Source of the DNA: Cohnella ginsengisoli
GTDB taxonomy: Bacteria; Bacillota; Bacilli; Paenibacillales; Paenibacillaceae
NCBI RefSeq assembly: GCF_029525555.1
Contig: NZ_JAPDHZ010000002.1
Span: 905,868 to 969,867, forward strand
Direction: 5' to 3'
Length of the DNA stretch: 64,000 bases
The position numbers were made by a program, and so were the translations under genes. Below are positions 53,088-62,042 of this stretch, in pieces. Under the pieces are notes generated by a model. The model was not told the origin of the DNA and did not search any database. It saw nothing but the letters and a program-made list of their open reading frames with translations. How positions within the stretch are numbered: the first letter of the stretch is position 1; each line of letters begins with the position of its first letter.

Positions 53088-54266
53088 TGGTACGACCAGC
53101 CGCAGCAGAACCGGGCGCGCTCGCCTTGGCGCCCGGAGCCGCGAACGTGCAGGCGCAGGAGAAGCCCGTGCTCGCGATCCTGACGATCGACGACGACCTG
53201 CAGTTGTTCCGAGGCAACCGTCAGAACTTCGCCGATCTGCTGAAAACCGGCGAGGAACAAGGTTTCCTGGCTTACGTCGTGACCGTCCGCAATCTGAAGC
53301 TCACCTCGCCGCGCGTGCTGGGCTTCACTTATAACGCTTCGAAGGATCTATGGCTCAAATCCTGGTTCCCGCGTCCGACCCTCGTATACAACCGTATTCC
53401 GCTTCGCGAGGACGAGAGGCTGCCTTGGGTGCGCAAAAAACTGGCTCGAATCGCCAGCCAGCCTGACATGGCGTTTTTCAATCGGCGGTTTTTCAATAAA
53501 TGGTCGCTGTTCAAATGGCTGAGCGAGTACAAAGCGACGCGCGGCTACGTCCCCGAGACGAGGCGGCTGACCGAACAGACGGTGCTGTCCGGCATGCTGC
53601 GGCGCCATCCGCTCTTGTATCTGAAGCCCGTCATGGGCAAGGCCGGCGTCGGCATCATGACGGTCAGGATCTCGCCCGAAAAAAAACCTGCCTTACCGCC
53701 TGCAGGTGCAGGATGAAAAAGGCAGCAGCACGTACCACTGCTCGACGCTGAACCGGCTCTGGCTGCGGGTGCGCGCTCATACGAAAACCCAATCCGAGCC
53801 TTATATCGCCCAGCAAGGCATCTCCTTGGCGAAGGTGAACGGACGGCCGTTCGACCTGCGCGCGCTCGTGCAGAAAAACGCGGACGGCGCCTGGGAGCTG
53901 ACCGGCATCGGCGCGCGGATGGCGGGCTCGTCGAGCATCACCACGCATGTGCCGCGCGGCGGCACGATCGAGGATCCGGAGCGGCTGCTCGCCGCCGTGT
54001 TCGGGCCGGAAAAGGCGCAGCAGGTATTCGCGAAGGTCCGTCAGACCTTGCTCGTGCTGGCGGCCCGGATCGAGCGTTCCTCGCGCAGCCGGCTGTTTGA
54101 GATGTCGATGGACCTCGGGGTCGACGAGGACGGACATCTGTGGTTTTTCGAGGCGAATTCGAAGCCGATGAAGTTCGACGAGCCGCATATTCGCAAAAAA
54201 TCGCTCGAGCGCATTTTCCAATACGGCCATTATATCCACCGGCGTCGCAACCAGGACCGAAGGTAA
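53087..54266 (+). CDS. YheC/YheD-family ATP-grasp protein 4, frameshifted
   Basis: About 392 residues. Begins directly with PVLAILTIDDDLQLFRGNR (no N-terminal beta domain), then PTLVYNRIPLREDE and ATP-grasp: LLYLKPVMGKAGVGIMTV, YIAQQGISLAKVNGRPFDLR, RALVQKNADGAW, GVDEDGHLWFFEANSKPMK. The frame breaks in eight A (53679-53686); seven give SPEKNLPYRLQVQDEKG. Its phosphate loop (KPVMGKAGVGI) differs most from the others. Confidence 0.87.
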
Positions 54267-54332
54267 AGCCGCAATGAACGGCAAAGCCGGGGCGTTTGCC
54301 CATGCGGCACAATCCGAACCGAGGTGACGAAC

Positions 54333-55644
54333 GTGGCGGCCCAGCCGATGCTTGGCATATTGACCCTGTATTTGAACGACCGCAAGATGTTGGAGGAAAA
54401 GTCCGTCTATGCGCGCATGACCGCGATCGGACGCAAGCAAGGCCTCAACGTATTCGTCTTCACGCCGGACGACGTCGACGACGACGGCGAACGCATCTTC
54501 GCGATGTTCTACAGTCCGGATTCACGGACATGGGAGCGCAGGTGGGTCCGGTTCCCGCAATTGATCTACGACCGCTGCCGCATCCAGCGCAGCCAGCGAT
54601 TCCAGCGGCTGCTCGCCTTCCGGCGGAAGTACGGCCACCTGACGTTCCTGAACCGCCCGCTGCGCAACAAGTGGACCGTTCACCGGACGCTCGGCAAGGT
54701 GGCCGCGTTCGAGCCCCATCTGCCTTCGACCCGGTTCTACGACGCTGCCGAAGACGTGCAGGCGATGCTGCGCAAGCATTCGCTCGTCTACGTGAAGCCG
54801 ATCAACGGCACGGGAGGGCGCGGCATCCTGCGGGTCGAACGGATGAAGGACGGCACCTACGCGGTTCAGGGCCGCGATCACGGCCGGCGTATCGTAACGC
54901 CGAGGCGGGTGTCCAAGGAGCAGCTAGCCGGCGTGCTGCGGTCGTGGGATAAGCACGGAGACCGATATATCGTACAGCAAGGGCTGCATATCCGGCTGCC
55001 GAGCGGACGGGTGCACGATTACCGCATGCTCGTGCAGAAAAACGGCGAAGGCGAATGGACGGTGACAGGCTGCGCCGGACGCGTCGGGCCGCCCCGCAGC
55101 ATCACGAGCAATCTGCACGGAGGCGGCAAGGCCGTGCCCATGAAGAAGCTGCTGCGCGAATGGATCGGCAGCGAGGAGCGCATCGGCCAGATCCGCAAGA
55201 CCGCCGAGACGCTCGGCATCGGCGTGGCGCGGCATCTCGAGCGCACGTACGGCGCGCTCTGCGAGCTCGCGCTGGACTTGGCCATCGACCGCGAAGGGCG
55301 CGTCTGGCTGCTCGAGGTCAATCCGAAGCCCTCTCGCGAGGTGTTCGCCCAGGCAGGCGAGCGCGACGTGTACCTGACGGCACTGTCGCGGCCGCTTGAG
55401 TACGCGGCGTGGCTTCACCGCCAGCGGCGGCTCGCGCGCACCGGCAAAAGCCGCATGCCGGCCAGATCCGATGCCGCCAGCCTTGGGGCCGGCGGCGGAG
55501 GCGCGGGCGCCGGCGGCGGATCCGCATCCGGCAGGACGAAGACGGGGGGGCAGTTCCGCGGCGCGCGTCGTGCTGCCGGTTGACGGCGGCTTCGCTGCGG
55601 AGACCCCCGACATCGGCGGCATCGGCGGAGGTCCGTTCTTCTGA
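54333..55644 (+). CDS. YheC/YheD-family ATP-grasp protein 5, likely frameshifted at the end
   Basis: About 436 residues. Starts with AAQPMLGILTLYLNDRKM; GTG at 54333 has GAGGTG six bases upstream, a GTG at 54324 is the alternative. ATP-grasp: LVYVKPINGTGGRGILRV, YIVQQGLHIRLPSGRVHDYR, RMLVQKNGEGEW, AIDREGRVWLLEVNPKPSR. C-terminal Gly/Ala/Ser-rich tail. With seven G at 55544-55550 the protein stops at 55583; six G would give TGGSSAARVVLPVDGGF and a Gly-rich end PDIGGIGGGPFF at 55644, which I favour because the other breaks behave the same way. Confidence 0.85.
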
Positions 55645-55701
55645 ACCTGGCTTCCTCATTTTTGCTTCGCCTCATAAAACAAGACGATGCCTGCATCGTT
55701 T

Positions 55702-55750
55702 CGACAAAATAAGGAGTAAGCTCCGCCGGAGCTTACTCCTTATTTTGTCG
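55702..55750. terminator. Bidirectional terminator, perfect 24-bp inverted repeat
   Basis: CGACAAAATAAGGAGTAAGC... and its exact reverse complement, 24 bp each side of a single C at 55726. With A-rich and T-rich outer parts it can terminate the YheC/YheD operon on + and the HAD gene on -, whose stop lies nine bases away. Confidence 0.85.
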
Positions 55751-55758
55751 TCCCGGCT

Positions 55759-56427
55759 TCAGCGCACCAATTCCAGCAGCTCGGAAAAGCGCCCGATCCG
55801 CACGTCCGCGTCGTCCAATTCGCCTTCGCGACGGAAACCGGCATAGTCGCAACCGACCGTGAACAGGCCGTTGCCTTTGCCGGCTTCGACATCCGAGTGA
55901 CGGTCGCCAACCATCCACGCCGACTTCGCGCCGCTTTGCGCGAGCAGCAAGCGAACGAGCTCAACCTTGGAGCGCGTGCCGTATTCGCCGGCGCTGTAGA
56001 AGCCTTCGAACAGTTCGCCGATGCCTCTTAGCCGGGGCACTTCTTTGACGTAGGCTTCCAGGCCGTTGCTGGCCACGAACAGCCGCACGCCGCGCGACTT
56101 GAGCTCGCCAAGCACTTCCGGCACGCCTTCGTACAGATCGCCCCGCCCGTTCTCCAGCTCCTCCAGCTCGTACTGCAGCAGCAGTACATTCGCGCGATCC
56201 TGCGCGGCTTGCGAGCCGTCGGGCATCACCTTTTGCCAAATATGCTCGAGCAGCATGCCGAGCGAGCCTAACAAGCGCTCGATCGGCGGCTCGGGCGCTA
56301 TGTATAAACCTTCCTCGCGCAAGGTGGCGAAAACGCGGCGGTGCACTTCCTCCAGCAGAGTCTCGGTGCGGAACAGCGTTCCGTCCAGATCGAACAGCAT
56401 GGCTTCCGGCAATTCGTACGGTTTCAT
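55759..56427 (-). CDS. HAD-family hydrolase (phosphatase-like)
   Basis: 222 residues. HAD motifs: I AMLFDLDGTLFRTE, II LFVASNGL, III around RSKVELVRLL, IV AWMVGDRHSDVEAGKG. The cap is helical, as in phosphoglycolate-phosphatase or pyrophosphatase-like members; the substrate is not predictable. The ATG at 56427 (MKPYELPEAM) follows GAGGAG at six bases; upstream in-frame sequence lacks conservation. Confidence 0.9.
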   Translation of the reverse strand: MKPYELPEAMLFDLDGTLFRTETLLEEVHRRVFATLREEGLYIAPEPPIERLLGSLGMLLEHIWQKVMPDGSQAAQDRANVLLLQYELEELENGRGDLYEGVPEVLGELKSRGVRLFVASNGLEAYVKEVPRLRGIGELFEGFYSAGEYGTRSKVELVRLLLAQSGAKSAWMVGDRHSDVEAGKGNGLFTVGCDYAGFRREGELDDADVRIGRFSELLELVR

Positions 56428-56636
56428 AGTCGGCTCCTCGTTTTTTTCATCCATCATACCGGAGCGTCTCGCAATAGACAACCACCCTGTTGCAGGAGAT
56501 TGAGAATCGTGTAACAATCAGAGGCGTTTCGTCAAAAGCATTCTGATGCGAGAGACCGCCGGAGGCCTGGTGCCCGGCGGTCTCTCGATACAAATGGCTA
56601 CCGTTTTCAAATCAGGCCAACTCCAGCAGCCGGTTA

Positions 56637-59600
56637 TTAATAAACGAGCGCCTCCGCGAGCTGCATTCGATACAGATTGCCGTCGTTCGGATTCTGCCGC
56701 AGACTCGTCCCTTCGATTTTCACATATCGGGCCGTCTGAGCGGTGAAAACAAAAGACTGCGCGCCTCCGCTGCTCGGTTTGGGATACGCCGTACGGGTCA
56801 CGACCGTCGTCCAGTTCGTCCCGTCCGCCGACAATTGGATCGTGAAGTCGACCGGGAAGCCGTAGCCTGCGTTCGTCCCATCCGAGCGCGGGTACAAATT
56901 CACCGTCGTGATCGGCTGCGCCATCCCCAAGTCCAAGGTAACGGATTCCGTATGGTTGGTGCCGACGTTATTGCTGCTGGTCCATCCGTAAGAACCGGCC
57001 GCGCTCGTCAGATTGCCGTCCGTCAATCTCGATATGCCCCAGCTCGCATCCTCGACAGAGCTGGTCGCACTGACGCCGGCAACCGCGAGCAGGCTTGCTT
57101 CGGCGAATTGCATGCGATACAAGTTGCCGTCGTTCGGGTTCTGCCGCAGGCTCGTTCCTTCAATCTTGACGTATCGGACCGCTTGCGGAGCAAACGTAAA
57201 GCTTTGCGCCGCATTGCCCGGCAACGCATAACCCGTTCTCGTAACGACTGTCGTCCAAGCAGATCCGTTCGTCGATACCTGGATCGTAAAGTTGACCGGG
57301 AAGCCGTATCCCGTGTTCGCGCCGTCGTTTCTCGGATACAGATCGACTCTGCCGAGCGATTTGACGCTGCCTATGTCCACGGTGAGCGCTTCCGTATGAT
57401 TCACCGACAGCGACGAATTGCTGGACCAGCCCATGGATCCGGCGACCGAGTTGGGATTGCCGTCCACGGCGTCCTGAACGCCCCAGTTCGCGTCTTCCAC
57501 CGAGCTCGTCGCGGTCGCGGTCTTGTTGACATACTTCGTATCGACATTATAGCTCGCCGTCAGCTTCGATCCCGCGCCGTTCGCGATGCCGATGCCTCCC
57601 GCGCCCGCTCCGCCTACGATTTTGGCCGCCGTGATCGAAGCGCCTACATTAAACGACGTATACGGCGAAGGGTACGTCAAATTGGTGCCGTAAAAATTCG
57701 ATGTGCCGCCGTTCAATTGGAATTTGATATCTTCCGGCGAAGCGGTGAATTGATACGCATTGAGCGTGCCGCCGTTCATATTGACCATCGTGCCGTGATC
57801 GGCATACCGGTATCCGAACACATTCAGCGTGCCTGCGAACGCCGAACCGGTAATCAGCCCGGTCTGCGTCCCCCCGAAATCGACCAGGTTGATCGTGCCG
57901 CCGGCATCGACCCGCGCAGTAGACGAAGCATCCGTTTGACACGTAATGCATGTGAAGTTATTCGTCGTGCCTCCGTTATTGACGAACCGCAGTCCCGCTG
58001 CCTGTGCGTCGACCCCAGTATCCGGCAAATATACGCTCAACTGCAGCGCGGTAATATTGGAGGTGTTTCCGAACAGCCAGGGCGATGCGGTGCTGGCGAG
58101 CGACAGATTGCCCCGATAGGTGTTGTTGGGGAAAGCGAGCGCCGCGCTCTCCGCCCCTTCGCCTGTCCAGGCTTGCATCTGGTTCTCCATCTTGCCGCCG
58201 GTCGAACCGTTACTGACAAAAGTTCCGACGTTTCTGACATTGCCGGACACGCCGGACAACTCGAAGTTGTCGGATCGTACGCTCGCCAGGTCGATGCCGT
58301 TCCACGAATTGATAAGCCTGACGTCGCGAATCCAGATGTTGTTGCCGTTCCCCTTGATCGAGTACGGATAGGTCGTCGATTTGCTCGTTCCCATCTCGGG
58401 ATAATACACCATGATCCCGCGCAAGCCGCTCGCGGCGTTCAGCGTGATGAACGGCGTACCGCCCGCATTGTTTTTGTTCGCGTAGGAGAACAGGGTCGAG
58501 CCTCTGTTGTCGCCCATCGAAGCGGCTTCCGCCACGCCTCTGAGCTCCACGCCGGTCGGGATCGTCAGCTGGCCTTTTACCATCCAGTAGCCGGCGGGCA
58601 CGAAGACGGTGCCTCCGCCCGCGGAGGATGCCGCATTCAGCGCATTCTGGATGGCGGTCGTATTGTCGGTACTGGAGCTCGAGATCCCGCTCACCGCGCC
58701 GTACGTCGTGATGTTATAGAAATTGTTCGGATTGGCCGGTTTCCGCTCCTTCAGCATCGTATAGGCGGTGGCGATCGAAGGCAGGTCCGGAATGCCGAGC
58801 GGCGTATGATCGATATAAATTTGCGGCGACGGTGCGTACACGATCGAAGGCGATCCTGTAAAAGCATTGCCGAGAATCGAAGCCGATTTCACCCTGCTAT
58901 CCAAAGAAATGTGCGTTCCTCCTGCGTTGAAGGACGACGCCTCGATCAGCGCGGTTCCCTGTATGACTTTCACAGCCGAATCGGTCCAGCCGTTAAACGT
59001 CATTTTCATGAGATTCAAGGTTTCCGTGCCGGAATCGAAGTAGACGCTGTTGGTCGGCGTTCCGCCGATCGTAATCCCTTGAATGAGCACTTGGCCGACC
59101 TGCGTCATCTTAATGCCGTAGGTATTCGATCCCGGCAGGACGTTGATCGTCCCCCCTACCAGCGAGTTCCCCGCGTTAAGGCCGCCGGCGTAGTGGTAAT
59201 ATACGCCCGTGTTGACGTTGTTCAGCGAAATATTGGTAATTTGTGTCCAGCGGTTTGCGCATTCGATGCCTACATTGGCATCTTCGACACGGATATCGTA
59301 AAGATTGATGCCGTCGATATGACCGTCAAGCACGACGCCCGTCAGGTTAGCGCGCGTATACGATTGCAGAATCGTCTGGTTCGCTCCCGAGCTTGGCGCG
59401 CCTGCCAGCCCCGAATTGACCCAGTACTTGGTCGACACGTGCACGCTTTCCGTATTTCCAAAGTTCCAGTCGTTCTTCTGGTGCACGCCTGTATTCAGGA
59501 CCGTCATCATGACATTCCGAATCAACGGCTCCTGCGAGTATAAGGTGTTGCCCGTCGCAATGCCTTTATACGCGTTATAGATCGTTACGTTGACGACTGC

Positions 59601-60164
59601 GAAGCCATGATGGAAGTCGTCATCGGCGTCGAATGCGCCGTCCGCCATCGCAGCCGGATAGCTTGAAGGGCTGGAGAAGCTTTGGTTCGGGTACCAAATG
59701 CTTAAGTTTTTAACCGTCGCGTTCGAAGCGACTTTGATGAAAGGAGCGCCGCCCGGATTGTTCTGGTTCGCCGTCGTTTCAAGGATCGTCCCTTGTGCCG
59801 ACTCGTTGCCCGCGATGTCGGGATTTCTCCATTCGCCGCGCAGCGTGACCTTTCTCTTCAGGACGAGCGTGCCGTTCAACCGCCAATGGCCCGCGGGTAC
59901 GTATACGATTCCGCCGCCATTCGCATAGGCTTCGTCGATTGCCTGTTGAAACGCCGTCGTGTTATCGAACGACGAATTGTTCGGGACGGCACCGAAGTCC
60001 GTCACTTTCTCGGTGTATACGACGACGTCGTCCTGCGGCAAAGTCGGGCTCGTTTCAATGCTCGGCGTATATGCGGCCCATGTTACGTTCGAGAACAAGC
60101 ACACGCCGACGACCAGCACGGCGAACATCATGACGCTTAGGATCGTCTTCTTCACATTGCTCAT
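56637..60164 (-). CDS. Secreted beta-helix (pectate-lyase-3-like) protein with two discoidin domains
   Basis: 1175 residues. Signal peptide (MMFAVLVVGVCLFSNVTWA). Two Pectate_lyase_3-type starts: VTDFGAVPNNSSFDNTTAFQ ... GGGIVYVPAGHWRLNG at about 55-115 and ITTYGAVSGISSSSTDNTTA ... GGGTVFVPAGYWMVKG at about 490-560, each leading into right-handed beta-helix repeats. Two tandem F5/8C (CBM32-like) domains fill about 905-1040 and 1042-1175; both begin TATSSVEDA/SATSSVEDA and end SLRQNPNDGNLYRMQ(F/L)AEA, so they are recent duplicates. Likely binds and perhaps cleaves a polysaccharide; the exact activity is not clear. ATG at 60164 or GTG at 60167. Downstream of the YesN/YesM-type pair. Confidence 0.85.
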   Translation of the reverse strand: MSNVKKTILSVMMFAVLVVGVCLFSNVTWAAYTPSIETSPTLPQDDVVVYTEKVTDFGAVPNNSSFDNTTAFQQAIDEAYANGGGIVYVPAGHWRLNGTLVLKRKVTLRGEWRNPDIAGNESAQGTILETTANQNNPGGAPFIKVASNATVKNLSIWYPNQSFSSPSSYPAAMADGAFDADDDFHHGFAVVNVTIYNAYKGIATGNTLYSQEPLIRNVMMTVLNTGVHQKNDWNFGNTESVHVSTKYWVNSGLAGAPSSGANQTILQSYTRANLTGVVLDGHIDGINLYDIRVEDANVGIECANRWTQITNISLNNVNTGVYYHYAGGLNAGNSLVGGTINVLPGSNTYGIKMTQVGQVLIQGITIGGTPTNSVYFDSGTETLNLMKMTFNGWTDSAVKVIQGTALIEASSFNAGGTHISLDSRVKSASILGNAFTGSPSIVYAPSPQIYIDHTPLGIPDLPSIATAYTMLKERKPANPNNFYNITTYGAVSGISSSSTDNTTAIQNALNAASSAGGGTVFVPAGYWMVKGQLTIPTGVELRGVAEAASMGDNRGSTLFSYANKNNAGGTPFITLNAASGLRGIMVYYPEMGTSKSTTYPYSIKGNGNNIWIRDVRLINSWNGIDLASVRSDNFELSGVSGNVRNVGTFVSNGSTGGKMENQMQAWTGEGAESAALAFPNNTYRGNLSLASTASPWLFGNTSNITALQLSVYLPDTGVDAQAAGLRFVNNGGTTNNFTCITCQTDASSTARVDAGGTINLVDFGGTQTGLITGSAFAGTLNVFGYRYADHGTMVNMNGGTLNAYQFTASPEDIKFQLNGGTSNFYGTNLTYPSPYTSFNVGASITAAKIVGGAGAGGIGIANGAGSKLTASYNVDTKYVNKTATATSSVEDANWGVQDAVDGNPNSVAGSMGWSSNSSLSVNHTEALTVDIGSVKSLGRVDLYPRNDGANTGYGFPVNFTIQVSTNGSAWTTVVTRTGYALPGNAAQSFTFAPQAVRYVKIEGTSLRQNPNDGNLYRMQFAEASLLAVAGVSATSSVEDASWGISRLTDGNLTSAAGSYGWTSSNNVGTNHTESVTLDLGMAQPITTVNLYPRSDGTNAGYGFPVDFTIQLSADGTNWTTVVTRTAYPKPSSGGAQSFVFTAQTARYVKIEGTSLRQNPNDGNLYRMQLAEALVY

Positions 60165-60281
60165 CACAAATGATTCTCTCCTTCGAAATAAATTCTTTTG
60201 TCATTCGCGAGGCAGGTTCCGACGGAGCCCGTCTCTTCGTACGCCTCCATTTCCCGATGATTGTAAAGCGGCGAACACGCC

Positions 60282-60297
60282 TGAAAAAACGCTTTCA
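60282..60297 (-). promoter_or_regulatory. cre-like element upstream of the lyase-like gene
   Basis: TGAAAGCGTTTTTTCA on the minus strand, about 120 bases before the start. It equals the CcpA site consensus except for two extra T in a homopolymer, in a window where homopolymers are often over-called. The rest of 60168-60398 shows an imperfect hairpin ending in eight T (about 60305-60345), probably the terminator of the regulator gene. Confidence 0.35.
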
Positions 60298-60398
60298 AAT
60301 TGCGCGTTCAAAAAAAACCGCCCGCTTCGTTTTTCATTATAAACGCGGCTGTTTCTTTGAACATTCAACAAGTTCTACGTGATTCGCTGCACTTTTTT

Positions 60399-62042
60399 TT
60401 ACATGCCCGGTTTGCTTCCGACGTTTTGCTTGCGATATTCGGAAGGCGTCAGTCCAAAATGCTCCTTGAACTTCCTCATGAAATAGGTGACGTTTTCGTA
60501 CCCCGTCAATGCGGCAATATCCCCGATTTTCAGCTCTTCGTCGCTTGACAGCAGATTCGCGGCCGCGGTCATCCGGATCTCGCTCAAGTATTCGTTGAAC
60601 GTCCGGCCCGCTTCTTGCTTGAACAATCGGGACAAATACGCCGGATTCATATAGAAGGACTCCGCGACGGAATACAGCGTAATCTCCTCGACAAAATGAG
60701 CGTGAAGGAACCCGATCACGTCGGAGATCGCTTTGCGGGAGCCGGTCTTGCGCTTGTCGGCGATCGCGCCGGCGATTCTTTGCAAGCTGTCTTGCAGCCA
60801 CTCTTCCATCTGCCGAAGGGAGTCCAGCCGCTGCCATAGCAGGTCGGGCAAGTTGCGTTGCCCCAGCAGTTCCTCCAGCTGAATGCCGTATTTGGCCAGC
60901 AGCTTCCGTACGCCTACCATCAACTCCAGCAACGTCTGCCGGATGCCGTCCGGGCGGGCGGTCCCGTTCGAAGCCCAATCCGCGAAGAAGTCTTCGATCC
61001 ACGCCTCGATCTGCGACGTATAGCTGTTCTCAAGATAATACAGCACCGCCTTTTCCTTATCCTCCGGAAAGACGTAGCTATCGTTGCGGCCGCTGACCTC
61101 GCGCGCAACCAAAACCGGGCCGACGCCGAAAAAACCGACGCTGCCTAGCGCCTCCATGGCTTGCTTGTAAGAATGATGGACGTCGCTCAGCAGCGAGACG
61201 GGTACGCCAACGCCCGCCTTCGCCCGAATGCCGATCGTATCGTTTAAAGCCGCCGCGACTTCCGTAAGCTTGTCGCGAACCGCCTTCGTCAAGTTTTCCT
61301 CGTTCTCGCTTTCCGCTCCCTTTATCAGAACGACCAAGTCGTTCTTGCCGTAAAAACGATAGACGAGCCACCCCGCTTCTTTTTGGAGCAGTTCGCTGAC
61401 GATATTGAGCAGCACGAAGCCGGTCAGGTCCGCATCGTTGCCGTAACGCCTCTCGGACACCGCCTGGAAGTTATCCGCCTTAAGCGCCGACACAGCCAGG
61501 CATTCCCAGTCCGCCTTCACGCCGTGCTTAGCCATGGCATAACGAATTTCCCGCATGCCGCCGGCCGTGCCCGTGACAAGGCGGGTCAGAAATTTTTCCA
61601 GCGGGATCGTGCCGATCTCGTTCAACTGCCTGTTCATCCGGTTCACTTCGTCTCTGCGAGTCCCGGCCTCAAGCAGCTTCACCGCCGCTTTGCTCATCGT
61701 ATCCCGCAGCCGGTCTTCGTCGATGGGCTTGAGCAAGTAATCGAACGCCCGATGCCCGATCGCCTTCCTTGCATATTCAAATTCCGCGTAGCCGCTCAGC
61801 AGAATGACGAAGATGTCCGGAAATTCCGCATCGATGTGCTCCAGCAGCCGAATCCCATCCATGACCGGCATCCGGATGTCGGAGATGACGATATCCGGAT
61901 GCGACGACCGGATCACTTCGAGCGCCGCTTGGCCGTTGCGCGCCTCGCCGCAGATCGTCATCCCGAGCGCGCCCCAATCGATGCTTTCCCGTATGCTGAT
62001 TCGGGTCCATTCCTCGTCATCCACGATCAAGACCTTGAGCAT
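60399..62042 (-). CDS. YesN-type response regulator with AraC DNA-binding domain
   Basis: 547 residues. Receiver domain: KVLIVDDEEWTRISIRESI (acidic pocket), phosphoacceptor Asp in DIVISDIRMPVMDG, Lys in DYLLKPIDEDRL. A long central region of about 270 residues, then a C-terminal AraC-type double helix-turn-helix (EITLYSVAESFYMNPAYLSR ... IAALTGYENVTYFMRKFKEH). Start ATG at 62042, with the kinase stop overlapping as TAATG if the 62053-62059 run is corrected. Probably activates a nearby carbohydrate gene such as the lyase-like gene downstream; this is inferred from position. Confidence 0.92.
   Translation of the reverse strand: MLKVLIVDDEEWTRISIRESIDWGALGMTICGEARNGQAALEVIRSSHPDIVISDIRMPVMDGIRLLEHIDAEFPDIFVILLSGYAEFEYARKAIGHRAFDYLLKPIDEDRLRDTMSKAAVKLLEAGTRRDEVNRMNRQLNEIGTIPLEKFLTRLVTGTAGGMREIRYAMAKHGVKADWECLAVSALKADNFQAVSERRYGNDADLTGFVLLNIVSELLQKEAGWLVYRFYGKNDLVVLIKGAESENEENLTKAVRDKLTEVAAALNDTIGIRAKAGVGVPVSLLSDVHHSYKQAMEALGSVGFFGVGPVLVAREVSGRNDSYVFPEDKEKAVLYYLENSYTSQIEAWIEDFFADWASNGTARPDGIRQTLLELMVGVRKLLAKYGIQLEELLGQRNLPDLLWQRLDSLRQMEEWLQDSLQRIAGAIADKRKTGSRKAISDVIGFLHAHFVEEITLYSVAESFYMNPAYLSRLFKQEAGRTFNEYLSEIRMTAAANLLSSDEELKIGDIAALTGYENVTYFMRKFKEHFGLTPSEYRKQNVGSKPGM

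Noticed and set aside
56835..59543. A 902-residue plus-strand frame opposite the lyase-like gene
   Set aside because: It is a shadow frame, Arg-rich without motifs; the minus-strand gene has signal peptide, domains and a ribosome site.
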